This document shows positions 13,670 through 21,697 of a stretch of 21,797 nt of DNA, piece by piece; position 1 is the first letter of the stretch, and every line of letters starts with the position of its first letter. Source of the DNA: Bacillota bacterium (GTDB lineage: Bacteria; Bacillota; Clostridia; Christensenellales; CAG-138); the NCBI GenBank assembly GCA_023399275.1, contig JAEWQH010000021.1:1-21797 (forward strand). The letters run 5' to 3'. The notes beneath the pieces were generated by a model that worked only from the letters and a program-made list of their open reading frames with translations, was not told where the DNA came from and searched no databases. The translations under genes and the position numbers were made by a program.

Positions 13670-14572
13670 ATGGAAAAATCGCTCAACCGCGTCTTCCTTG
13701 CCCTCAAGGGACTCGATGTCAAATGCAACGTACCGCTTTCTTCCCTGACGAGCTTCCGCATCGGCGGCCCGGCCGCCATTGTCATGCGTCCGCGCAGCGC
13801 TGAAGATATTCGAAAGACGATCCAGGCCTGCAGTCAGTTTGTGACCCCCTGCTGCATCCTCGGCAACGGTTCCAACGTGCTCGCGCCGGATGCGGGCTAC
13901 CCGGGCGTGATCATCCGCATCGATACGCCGCTCACTACGCCGCTGTTTGTGGACACCGCCGTCACCTGCTCGGCGGGCACCGCGCTCTCCGTGCTCGCGC
14001 GTGAGAGCGTCAATATGCGCCTCATGGGGCTGGAGTCGCTCAGCGGCATTCCCGGCACGGTCGGCGGCGCAGTGGCGATGAACGCGGGCGCGTATGGCGC
14101 GGAGATCCGGCATATCATCAAGAGCGTGCGCATCCTGAAAAACGGACACGTACTGGATGTAAACACCAAAAAATCCGACTTTGGCAACCGAACGAGCAAG
14201 TTCGCCGCGCCAAGCATCGTGGTGCTCTCTGCGACCTTTCAGCTCGAGCATGACGACGGCGGCGCGCGAGAGCGCATGCTCGAAACCACCCGCCAGCGCA
14301 AGCAAAAGCAACCGCTGGCGCTGCCCAGCGCGGGGAGCGTATTCCGCCGCCCGAGCGGCAGGTTTGCCGGCGCTCTCATCGAGAGCTGCGGCCTGAAGGG
14401 TTTCTCGGTCGGCGGCGCGCAGGTCAGTCCGCTGCACGCGGGTTTCATCGTCAACAACGGCGGTGCAACCGAGCGCGACGTGCTCGAGCTCATCGCCATC
14501 ATCCAGCAGCGCGTGCTGGATGAGACCGGCGTCCGGCTGGAGCGCGAGGTCAAGCTGCTCAACGAACTGTAG
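13670..14572 (+). CDS. murB: UDP-N-acetylenolpyruvoylglucosamine reductase
   Basis: This 300-residue FAD enzyme reduces UDP-GlcNAc-enolpyruvate to UDP-MurNAc with NADPH, the second step of peptidoglycan precursor synthesis. It has LTSFRIGGPA (26-35), GNGSNVL (65-71) and SGIPGTVGGAVAMNAGAYG (125-143) for FAD binding. Arg174, Ser223 (GSVFRRP) and Glu293 (EREV) are the active-site residues. The shorter length fits type II MurB of Firmicutes. The usual YRxSxF motif reads NRTSKF here (Asn173 in place of Tyr). The start is fixed by the N-terminal homology and by the promoter that ends 6 nt before it. rapZ follows 40 nt downstream without a terminator, the normal Firmicute order. Confidence 0.93.
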   Translation: MEKSLNRVFLALKGLDVKCNVPLSSLTSFRIGGPAAIVMRPRSAEDIRKTIQACSQFVTPCCILGNGSNVLAPDAGYPGVIIRIDTPLTTPLFVDTAVTCSAGTALSVLARESVNMRLMGLESLSGIPGTVGGAVAMNAGAYGAEIRHIIKSVRILKNGHVLDVNTKKSDFGNRTSKFAAPSIVVLSATFQLEHDDGGARERMLETTRQRKQKQPLALPSAGSVFRRPSGRFAGALIESCGLKGFSVGGAQVSPLHAGFIVNNGGATERDVLELIAIIQQRVLDETGVRLEREVKLLNEL

Positions 14573-14612
14573 CGCGGACGCCATTTCTCTTCCGGGCAAA
14601 AGGGGGGCTCAC

Positions 14613-15500
14613 ATGTATCTGTTAATCGTAACCGGTCTCTCCGGCGCGGGAAAATCACTCGCGCTGCGCTGCCTGGAAGAACAGGGCTATTTTTGCGTCG
14701 ACAACCTGCCCTCCTCCATGCTGCAGGAGTTCGTCACCATCTGCGCCGGCGCCAGCCCCTCCATCCAGAAAGCCGCAGTCACCATCGACAGCCGCGAAAG
14801 CCTGCTTTCACATACCTCTGCGTCCATCGCCGCCGCGTTCGACGCGCTGGACGCGCCGTATGAGATGCTCTTTCTGGACACGCGGGACGATGTGCTCATG
14901 AAGCGCTACAATGAAGTGCGGCGCCGCCATCCACTCGGTGAAGCGGGAGACGCGGCGACGGGGGTCAAGCGCGAGCGCGTGTTTTTGCAACCCCTGCGTG
15001 ACCGGGCAAACTATATTCTCGACACCAGCGATGTCAAGCCAAAGGATTTCCCCGGGTTGATCGCCAAGGTACTGCCGGAGTATGAGTGCAAGTGCATGAC
15101 GCTGCTGTTTTGCAGCTTTGGCTATAAGCGCGGTGTGCCGGTCGACGCAGATTACGTGCTGGATATGCGCTTTATGCCCAATCCGTTCTACATACCCGAT
15201 CTGCGCCCGTTCTCCGGCCTCGACGCGCCTGTGCGCGACTTTGTCCTGCGGCAGCCCTCTGTCCTTCCGTTTTTCAAGGGGATAGAGACGATGCTTGACA
15301 AACTTATCCCGCTCTATGAGGCGCAGGATAAGCACATCCTGCGCGTATGCTTCGGCTGCACGGGCGGGCGGCATCGCTCCGTCGCCGCGGCGGAGGAAAT
15401 GGCGCGCCGCTTCATCGGCCGGGGTATGAACGTTCGCATCTATCATCGGGACCTGACGACCGAAGCGGCGGATATCCACGAGCGCTTTGAAAACGGCTGA
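14613..15500 (+). CDS. rapZ: RapZ / YvcJ family nucleotide-binding protein
   Basis: This 295-residue protein has an N-terminal P-loop (GLSGAGKS at 8-15), the LFLDTRDDVLMKRYNEVRR region after it, and the conserved C-terminal domain with SFGYKRGVP, FMPNPF and CFGCTGGRHRS. In E. coli RapZ is the adaptor that feeds small RNAs to RNase E and senses glucosamine-6-phosphate. In Firmicutes the YvcJ ortholog binds and hydrolyses GTP, and its role is less clear. The start is ATG 14613 with an AAAAGGGGGG ribosome site about 6 nt upstream. A longer upstream frame is out of family. It follows murB and is ended by the hairpin at 15517-15543. The yvcK gene that normally follows is missing. Confidence 0.92.
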   Translation: MYLLIVTGLSGAGKSLALRCLEEQGYFCVDNLPSSMLQEFVTICAGASPSIQKAAVTIDSRESLLSHTSASIAAAFDALDAPYEMLFLDTRDDVLMKRYNEVRRRHPLGEAGDAATGVKRERVFLQPLRDRANYILDTSDVKPKDFPGLIAKVLPEYECKCMTLLFCSFGYKRGVPVDADYVLDMRFMPNPFYIPDLRPFSGLDAPVRDFVLRQPSVLPFFKGIETMLDKLIPLYEAQDKHILRVCFGCTGGRHRSVAAAEEMARRFIGRGMNVRIYHRDLTTEAADIHERFENG

Positions 15501-15516
15501 CCGCGTTTCCCCGACG

Positions 15517-15543
15517 AAAAACGCCGCAGGGCGTTTTTTATTT
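15517..15543 (+). terminator. Terminator after rapZ
   Basis: AAAAACGCC (15517-15525) pairs with GGCGTTTTT (15530-15538) across a 4-nt loop, followed by more T. The A-run on the other side makes it formally bidirectional. It separates murB-rapZ from whiA-dnaE-rlmD. Confidence 0.8.
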
Positions 15544-15570
15544 GGCCGGTGCGCGAAAATCGGATGTTTA

Positions 15571-15599
15571 CTGACGCGGCGGCCAAAATCGTTTATAAT
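15571..15599 (+). promoter_or_regulatory. Promoter of the whiA-dnaE-rlmD unit
   Basis: CTGACG (15571-15576) and a perfect TATAAT (15594-15599) are 17 bp apart. Transcription would start near 15606, giving a leader of about 47 nt before ATG 15653. Confidence 0.65.
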
Positions 15600-15652
15600 A
15601 TCGTTAATCGTCCCCTCCCCACGCGGGTTGAAATCTTGTGATCGGAGCGGCT

Positions 15653-16576
15653 ATGTCGTTTTCCAGCAGCGCAAAAGAAGATCTCGTCAAGATCCGTCTC
15701 AGGTCGGATGCCGTTCGCCTTGCCCAGCTGGTGGGGCTTGTGCATACCTGCGGCGCGCTGACGCTCGGCCGCGCGCGGGGCGCCTCGTTTTCCAGCGAGA
15801 CACTCGCCGTCGGCAAGCATATCGTCACCCTTTCCGCTGCGTTGTATACGCTGGAGCCCACCATAGAACTCAGCCAGCGCGAGCGCAGAAGAACGCTCAC
15901 ACTCGTCACGCTGACCGGGGACGACGCGGAGCGAATGCTGCTCGATACCGGCCTGCTGCGGCTGGAGCACGGCGTGTTCGCGCTCGGCGAGACCGCGCCG
16001 GCGCAGCTTTTGACCGAGGACGAATGCCGCCGTGCGTTCTTGCGCGGAGCTTTTCTGGGCAGCGGCTCCTGCGCCAACCCATACCGCGGATACCATCTGG
16101 AGATCGTCGCGCGTTCGGAGGCCTTCGCCTCCCAGCTGTGCGAAGCCGTCTCTATCTACGGCCCGGAGGGAAAGACGATGCTGCGGCGCGGCAAGCCGGT
16201 CGTCTACCTCAAGGGGGACGACGTCTCCGCCTTCCTCGCGCTCATCGGCGCGAACGCCTCCGCGCTCAAGTTTGAGAGTGCGCGCGCCGAGCGTGACTTT
16301 CGAAACTATGTCAACCGCACCACCAACTGCGAGACCGCCAACATCGAAAAGACGGTGCTCGCCTCCACCGAGCAGATTCGCGCCATCGAGACCATCGAGG
16401 AGCACACGGGGCTGAATCGCCTGCCCGCGCCGCTCTATGAGGCTGCACTGCTTCGGCTCAACCATCCCGAGGCGACGCTGCAAGAGCTCGCCGACCTTGC
16501 CGAGATCGGCAAGAGCGGGATGAACCACCGCCTTACGCGGTTGGTTCGCATCGCAAAGGAGATTCGCCATGGGTAG
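15653..16576 (+). CDS. whiA: WhiA-family DNA-binding protein
   Basis: This 307-residue protein has the WhiA N-terminal domain (MSFSSSAKEDLVKI and following), a degenerate LAGLIDADG homing-endonuclease-like middle (RRAFLRGAFLGSGSCANPYR) and a C-terminal helix-turn-helix (LQELADLAEIGKSGMNHRL). In Actinobacteria WhiA controls sporulation cell division; in Bacillus it affects division and chromosome segregation and is encoded with rapZ and yvcK. ATG 15653 has GGAG 5 nt upstream; an in-frame GTG at 15638 is possible but has no ribosome site. The 3' end overlaps dnaE by 8 nt (ATGGGTAG), so the two are translationally coupled. The usual yvcK neighbour is absent. Confidence 0.92.
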   Translation: MSFSSSAKEDLVKIRLRSDAVRLAQLVGLVHTCGALTLGRARGASFSSETLAVGKHIVTLSAALYTLEPTIELSQRERRRTLTLVTLTGDDAERMLLDTGLLRLEHGVFALGETAPAQLLTEDECRRAFLRGAFLGSGSCANPYRGYHLEIVARSEAFASQLCEAVSIYGPEGKTMLRRGKPVVYLKGDDVSAFLALIGANASALKFESARAERDFRNYVNRTTNCETANIEKTVLASTEQIRAIETIEEHTGLNRLPAPLYEAALLRLNHPEATLQELADLAEIGKSGMNHRLTRLVRIAKEIRHG

Positions 16577-19500
16577 TTTTACGCATCTGCATGTTCACAC
16601 GCAATACAGCCTGCTCGACGGGGCGGCGCGCGTTTCCGATCTGGTCTCCCGCGCAAAGTCGATGGGGCAGTCTGCGCTCGCCATCACCGACCACGGCGTC
16701 ATGTACGGCGTGATCGATTTCTATAAGGCTTGCAAAAAAGAAGGGATCAAGCCCATCATCGGTATGGAGACCTATGTCGCGCCGCGCTCCATGCGCGACC
16801 GCGAAGGTTCACAGGATCGCGAATATGCGCACCTGATCCTGCTCTGTAAGAACGAAACGGGATATCAAAACCTCATGGTGCTTTCGAGCGAGGCGTTTCT
16901 GCACGGCTTCTATTACCGGCCGCGTATCGACTACGAGCTGCTCGAGCAGCACGCCGAGGGCTTGGTCTGCCTCTCCGCCTGCCTGGCGGGCGACATCCCG
17001 CAGGCACTGCTGGCAAACGACTACGATCTGGCGCTCTTTCACGCAAAGCGACTGCAGGGCATGTTTGGCGAGGACTTCTACATCGAGCTGCAAAACCACG
17101 GCATCCCCGAGCAGGCGCAGGTGCTGCCGGGACTTCGGAAAATCGCGGCCGAGATTGGCGCGAAGTGCGTTGCGACCAACGACGTCCACTATGTTTCGCC
17201 CGACGACGCGGAAGCGCAGGACGTGCTGCTCTGCATTCAGACCCAGCGCTTCGTAGACGAGCCGGATCGCATGCGCATGGAAGGCGAGCAGTTTTATCTC
17301 AAGAGCGAGGAGGAGATGCGCCTCGCTCTGCCGGAGGACGCAGAGGCGCTCGAAAACACCGCCGAGGTGGCTGAAAAATGCAACCTGGAGATCCGCTTCG
17401 GCATCCGCCGCATGCCGGCATTTGCCGCGCCGGACGGAATGGATAACGCGACGTATCTGCGCAGTCTCTGTGACGAGGGCTTGGCAAAGAAGCTGCCGGA
17501 TGCGGATGCTGCCGCGCGCGAGCGGTTGGACTATGAGCTGGGCATCATCGGACAGATGGGTTTTGTGGATTACTTCCTCATCGTCTGGGACTTTATCCAC
17601 TACGCCAAGGTCAACGGCATCATGGTCGGTCCCGGCCGGGGCAGCGGCGCGGGCAGCCTCGCGGCCTATTGCCTGGACATTACGGACGTCGATCCGCTTA
17701 AATACAACCTGCTGTTCGAGCGCTTCCTCAACCCGGAGCGCGTCAGCATGCCGGATTTTGACATCGATTTCTGCTATGAACGGCGGCAGGAGGTCATCGA
17801 CTACGTCGCCGAAAAGTACGGGGACGGCCACGTCAGCCAGATCATTACGTTTGGAACCATGGCGGCGCGCGCGGTCATCCGCGATGTGGGCCGCGTGCTG
17901 CGCGTGCCGTATGCGGATGTGGACAAGCTCAGCAAGATGGTGCCCTTCGAGCTGAATATGACGCTTGAGCGCGCCCTGTCCATCTCCCCCGACCTCAAGG
18001 CGCAGTATCAAAACGATGAGACAACCCGCAAGATCATCGACCTCTCGCTCCGGCTTGAGGGCCTGCCGCGCCACAGCTCCACGCACGCCGCGGGTGTCGT
18101 GATCTCCAGCGTACCGATTACGGACGTCGTACCGCTGCAGGTGAACGACTCTGTGATCACGACCCAGTTTCCAATGACCACGCTCGAAGAGCTTGGCCTG
18201 CTCAAAATGGACTTTCTTGGCTTGCGAACGCTGACGGTCATTCGCGATACGCTCAGCTTCATTGAGGAGGACGGCAAGCCCGTCCCCGATCTTGACCGCG
18301 TGCCGTTTACCGATGAAAAGGTCTATCAGATGATCGCGGCGGGCGACACCGACGGAGTGTTTCAGCTCGAGTCCGCCGGCATGCGCCAATTTTTGCAGCA
18401 GCTCAAGCCAGACTGCTTCGAGGACCTCATCGCCGGCATCTCCCTCTACCGTCCGGGCCCTATGGAGCAGATTCCCCGCTACGTCAGGGGCAAGCACAAT
18501 CCGGACAGCGTGGTCTACGCGCACCCGCTGCTCGAGCCGATCCTCTGCACCACTTACGGGTGCATGGTCTATCAAGAGCAGGTCATGGAGATCGTCCGCA
18601 CGCTGGCGGGCTATTCCTACGGGCGCAGCGACCTCGTGCGCCGCGCCATGTCTAAAAAGAAGCACGACGTGATGGCAAAAGAGCGCGCATACTTTATCCA
18701 CGGCACGGACGGGGTCGTCGGTGCGGTTGCAAACGGCGTACCGGAAGCGGTTGCAAACCGTATCTTCGACGAGATGATGGACTTCGCGTCCTATGCGTTC
18801 AACAAATCCCACGCGGCGGCATACGCCGTGCTCGCATACCGGACGGCTTATCTGAAGTACTACTACCCCGTGGAGTTCCTCACCGCGCTGATCAACAGCT
18901 TTCTTGGCTCGGTGGACACGGTGGCCAAATATGTCTACAGCGCGCGCAACCATGGCATAAAGGTGCTCCCGCCGGATGTCAACTACTCCCGCGCACGCTT
19001 TGCGCCGGAGCGCGGAGCGATCCGCTTCGGACTTGCCGCCGTGCGAAACGTCGGCGGCGCGGTCATGGAGGCCATGACGCAGGAGCGTGCGCAAAGCGGG
19101 CACTTCGCCAGCATCTTCGATTTTTGCGACCGCGTAGACGGGCTCAACAAACGCATGCTTGAGGCGCTCATCAGCGCCGGCTGCTTCGACTCCATGGGCG
19201 GAAAGCGCGCGCAATACCTGGCAGTCTACGAGCGCGCACTGGATTCCTCCGCCGCCGCAAAGAAAGCGCGCGGAACGGGCCAGATGTCGCTTTTTGATCT
19301 GGACGGCGGGGATGCGCTGCAGAGCGCGCAGATTCCCCTGCCAAACGTACCGGAGCTTTCACACCAGATCCTTCTGGTCAAGGAGCGCGAGTCCACAGGA
19401 CTCTACCTCTCCGGCCACCCGTTGGACAACTATGAAGATCAGCTCAAAAAGCTGCGTTACACCATCGACGAACTGGCGGAGGCGGACGGGACAGGCGCGG

Positions 19501-19988
19501 TCAAGGACGAAGAGACCGTCATCGTCGGCGGTCTGCTCACCCAGTGCAAGCAGAAGCCCACGCGTTCCGGCAGCGGCCTGATGGGCTACGCAACGCTCGA
19601 GGGCGTCACCGGGAGCGTGGAGGCGGTGCTGTTTCCGCGCACGCTGCAGCAGGCGGGGCCGCTGTTTCTGGATGATACGCCGGTTCTTGCGCGCGGGCGG
19701 CTCAACATCCGCGAAGATCGCGCAAACTCATTGCTCATAGACGAGCTAAAGCCGCTCGGCACTGCGAACCGCAGCCTCTATATCCGCTTCGATTCCCTGC
19801 CGGACAACGTGATGAAAGCCGCCTGCCAGTTCCTGCAGAAATATCCCGGCGACACACCGGTTGTGCTCTACGATGCCGCAAAAAAGATCGGCAAAGGCGC
19901 ACCGAAGGAATACCGCGTCTCGCTTTCGGATGCATTTTTCGCAGCAGCCGAAGCGCGCTTTGGCAAAGAATCCGTCAAGGTCAAATAA
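16569..19988 (+). CDS. dnaE: DNA polymerase III alpha subunit
   Basis: This 1139-residue protein is a DnaE-type replicative polymerase (not PolC: no inserted DnaQ-like exonuclease). It has an N-terminal PHP domain (from FTHLHVHTQYS, residues 4-14), GPGRGSGAGS near 353-362, and catalytic Asp396, Asp398 and Asp548 in PDFDIDF (395-401) and KMDFLGLRTL (546-555). The helix-hairpin-helix and beta-binding regions follow, and an OB-fold lies near 980-1055. It extends DNA chains at the fork. The PHP His and Asp are present, so metal binding and proofreading by the PHP domain are possible. AAGGAG lies 7 nt before the ATG, inside the end of whiA. In many Clostridia pfkA and pyk follow dnaE; here rlmD does, 36 nt on. 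Confidence 0.97.
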   Translation: MGSFTHLHVHTQYSLLDGAARVSDLVSRAKSMGQSALAITDHGVMYGVIDFYKACKKEGIKPIIGMETYVAPRSMRDREGSQDREYAHLILLCKNETGYQNLMVLSSEAFLHGFYYRPRIDYELLEQHAEGLVCLSACLAGDIPQALLANDYDLALFHAKRLQGMFGEDFYIELQNHGIPEQAQVLPGLRKIAAEIGAKCVATNDVHYVSPDDAEAQDVLLCIQTQRFVDEPDRMRMEGEQFYLKSEEEMRLALPEDAEALENTAEVAEKCNLEIRFGIRRMPAFAAPDGMDNATYLRSLCDEGLAKKLPDADAAARERLDYELGIIGQMGFVDYFLIVWDFIHYAKVNGIMVGPGRGSGAGSLAAYCLDITDVDPLKYNLLFERFLNPERVSMPDFDIDFCYERRQEVIDYVAEKYGDGHVSQIITFGTMAARAVIRDVGRVLRVPYADVDKLSKMVPFELNMTLERALSISPDLKAQYQNDETTRKIIDLSLRLEGLPRHSSTHAAGVVISSVPITDVVPLQVNDSVITTQFPMTTLEELGLLKMDFLGLRTLTVIRDTLSFIEEDGKPVPDLDRVPFTDEKVYQMIAAGDTDGVFQLESAGMRQFLQQLKPDCFEDLIAGISLYRPGPMEQIPRYVRGKHNPDSVVYAHPLLEPILCTTYGCMVYQEQVMEIVRTLAGYSYGRSDLVRRAMSKKKHDVMAKERAYFIHGTDGVVGAVANGVPEAVANRIFDEMMDFASYAFNKSHAAAYAVLAYRTAYLKYYYPVEFLTALINSFLGSVDTVAKYVYSARNHGIKVLPPDVNYSRARFAPERGAIRFGLAAVRNVGGAVMEAMTQERAQSGHFASIFDFCDRVDGLNKRMLEALISAGCFDSMGGKRAQYLAVYERALDSSAAAKKARGTGQMSLFDLDGGDALQSAQIPLPNVPELSHQILLVKERESTGLYLSGHPLDNYEDQLKKLRYTIDELAEADGTGAVKDEETVIVGGLLTQCKQKPTRSGSGLMGYATLEGVTGSVEAVLFPRTLQQAGPLFLDDTPVLARGRLNIREDRANSLLIDELKPLGTANRSLYIRFDSLPDNVMKAACQFLQKYPGDTPVVLYDAAKKIGKGAPKEYRVSLSDAFFAAAEARFGKESVKVK

Positions 19989-20024
19989 ACAGTGCGCGCA
20001 GCCCGCGCCGAAAGGGAATACACT

Positions 20025-21389
20025 ATGTCAGCCAAGCTACGTCCCCCTGTCGCAAAAAACGACAACATCGTCGTCTCCATCGAATCCCTGACCAACGAGG
20101 GGCAGGGCGTCGCCCGAGTGGAGGGTTATACGGTGTTCGTCATTGGCGCGCTGGCGGGCGAAGAGGTCGAGGCGCACGTCATCAAGGTGCTGCCGACCTA
20201 CGCGATCGCAAAGACACTCGATATCCGCAAGCCTTCACTAGACCGCGTCCGCCCTGCCTGCCCTGTGTTTGCGCAGTGCGGCGGCTGCACGCTTTGGCAC
20301 CTGAGCTATCCAGCGCAGCTCAACCAAAAGCAACGCTGGGTGGAGGATGCGCTCATCCGCCTTGGCGGGTTCACGCAGGTTCCTATGCGGCCGATCATCG
20401 GCATGGAAGATCCTACGCGCTACCGCAACAAAGGCAGTTTTCCCTTCGGCTCGGTCGCCGGTGCTGCCGTTTTCGGGTTCTATGCCGAGCGGAGTCATCG
20501 GCTGGTTCCCTTTTCCGACTGCCCGATTCAGGATGAGCGCATCGTGGATGCGGCGCGCCGCGTCGCCGCCTGGGCAAACACCTGCGGCATACCGATCTAC
20601 GATGAGACGACCGGCGAAGGCCAGCTTCGCCACGTCGTCGCGCGGACGACCGCTGAGGGCGAACTGATGGTCACCGTCGTCACGAAGGGCCAACTCAAAA
20701 AAAAGGACGATCTGCTCTCGTTTCTTGAAGAATGCGACAGCGTCTGGCATAACGAAAACCCCCGGCAGACCAACGTGGTCTTTGGCGAGCGCTTTACACT
20801 GCTCTTTGGCAAGCCGGCGCTGACCGAGGTCATTGGCGAGAAGCGCTTCTCCGTCAGCCCGCAATCCTTCCTGCAGGTAAACCGCGTTCAAACACAGGCT
20901 CTCTACGAGACCGCGCGGTCGTTTCTCGCAGCCCGCCCGGCAGAGACGGTTGTGGATGCGTACTGCGGTGTCGGCACGATCTCTCTCTTTGTCGCGGAGG
21001 ACTGTGCGCGCGTGATCGGCATCGAGCAGGTTGCCCCGGCTGTAGAAGACGCAAAGGCGAACGCCGCGGCAAACGGCGTTGCCAACGCGGAGTTCATCTG
21101 CGGCGCCGTGGAGGATATCCTCCCCCGACTGCTTTCCCGCGAGGGCGGTGTGGACGCCGTCGTGCTGGATCCGCCGCGCAAGGGCTGCGAGGAAGCCGCC
21201 CTGGACGCCATCGCAGACAGCGCCGCCAACCGCGTGGTCTACGTCTCCTGCAATCCTGCCACGCTCGCGCGCGACTGCAAGCATCTTGCCGCCCGCGGCT
21301 TTGCACTCTCAGTCGTTTGCCCGGTGGATATGTTCCCGCAGACATGCCACGTTGAGTGCGTGGTATTGATAACAAGGGTAAAAGAGTGA
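20025..21389 (+). CDS. rlmD: 23S rRNA (uracil-C5)-methyltransferase RlmD-like
   Basis: This 454-residue protein starts with a TRAM domain (about 10-70). Cys79, Cys85, Cys88 and Cys166 form the [4Fe-4S] site. SAM-binding VVDAYCGVGTISL lies at 309-321, LDPPRKG at 381-387, and the nucleophile is Cys409 in VSCNP. It methylates U1939 of 23S rRNA (E. coli RlmD/RumA), though the Firmicute RlmCD form may modify two sites. ATG 20025 has AAAGGGA 8 nt upstream; an in-frame GTG at 19992 lacks a ribosome site. The last eight sense codons (gta ttg ata aca agg gta aaa gag) are AT-rich and unlike the rest, so the 3' end may come from an inserted element (see 21360-21392). Confidence 0.9.
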   Translation: MSAKLRPPVAKNDNIVVSIESLTNEGQGVARVEGYTVFVIGALAGEEVEAHVIKVLPTYAIAKTLDIRKPSLDRVRPACPVFAQCGGCTLWHLSYPAQLNQKQRWVEDALIRLGGFTQVPMRPIIGMEDPTRYRNKGSFPFGSVAGAAVFGFYAERSHRLVPFSDCPIQDERIVDAARRVAAWANTCGIPIYDETTGEGQLRHVVARTTAEGELMVTVVTKGQLKKKDDLLSFLEECDSVWHNENPRQTNVVFGERFTLLFGKPALTEVIGEKRFSVSPQSFLQVNRVQTQALYETARSFLAARPAETVVDAYCGVGTISLFVAEDCARVIGIEQVAPAVEDAKANAAANGVANAEFICGAVEDILPRLLSREGGVDAVVLDPPRKGCEEAALDAIADSAANRVVYVSCNPATLARDCKHLAARGFALSVVCPVDMFPQTCHVECVVLITRVKE

Positions 21390-21392
21390 GTG
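21360..21392 (+). other. Candidate attachment-site junction in the rlmD 3' end
   Basis: Within rlmD the sequence switches from GC-rich codons (gac atg ttc ccg... cac gtt gag tgc gtg) to AT-rich ones (gta ttg ata aca agg gta aaa gag tga). AT-rich DNA continues past the stop. Integrative elements are known to insert in the 3' end of rumA/rlmD and to replace its last codons while keeping the gene coding. The exact att core cannot be placed without an empty-site genome. Confidence 0.45.
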
Positions 21393-21697
21393 CGCTGAAA
21401 ACCCTTATATATCAAAGCTTTTAGCATACATGGGTATAAAACCCATTGAGTAAAATCATGAAAATATCGCTTCGCGGTAACAAGTCCATAAAGGCACTTT
21501 TTGATAGTCAAGTGGTCAGGTTAGATGTCATAGCCCCGCGAGTGGTCGGGTTAGATGTCAGCGTCTGCGAGTGGTCAGGTTAGATGTTTTTTCGGAAGTT
21601 TTTGAGGTTGTGTGGTCAGGTTGGATGTGAACATAAATAGAAGCTGATCGCAGGTGATAAAACAAGTGAAACCTTATATACAGGAGGGAATGATTTA
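21390..21697. other. AT-rich intergenic region after rlmD
   Basis: No gene is supported in these 308 bases. The region holds a 6-bp inverted repeat ATGGGT-ataaa-ACCCAT (21430-21446), four direct repeats (21512-21628) and the ribosome site of the next gene. I counted 21 G/C in 21421-21480, against a clear majority in rlmD. No T-run terminator for rlmD is seen. Confidence 0.6.
21512..21628 (+). repeat. Four direct repeats of GTGGTCAGGTTAGATGT
   Basis: Copies start at 21512, 21542, 21571 and 21612, each 17 bp, with intervals of 30, 29 and 41 bp. The second differs at one base (GTGGTCGGG...), the fourth at one base (GGTTGG). All are in the same orientation. Spacing near three helical turns suits a multi-site protein-binding array, for example the transposase-binding end of an IS21-like insertion sequence. 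Confidence 0.85.

Noticed and set aside
13358..14599. A 413-codon minus-strand open frame over murB
   Set aside because: MurB motifs on the plus strand are clear; the antisense product is low-complexity Arg/Ala/His.
16809..19214. An 801-codon open frame antisense to dnaE
   Set aside because: GC-rich genes with strong third-position bias leave long open frames on the other strand; its His/Arg/Val-rich product matches no family and dnaE is certain.
21512..21628. CRISPR array
   Set aside because: The repeats are only 17 bp, the spacers are 12-24 bp and unequal, and no cas gene is seen.
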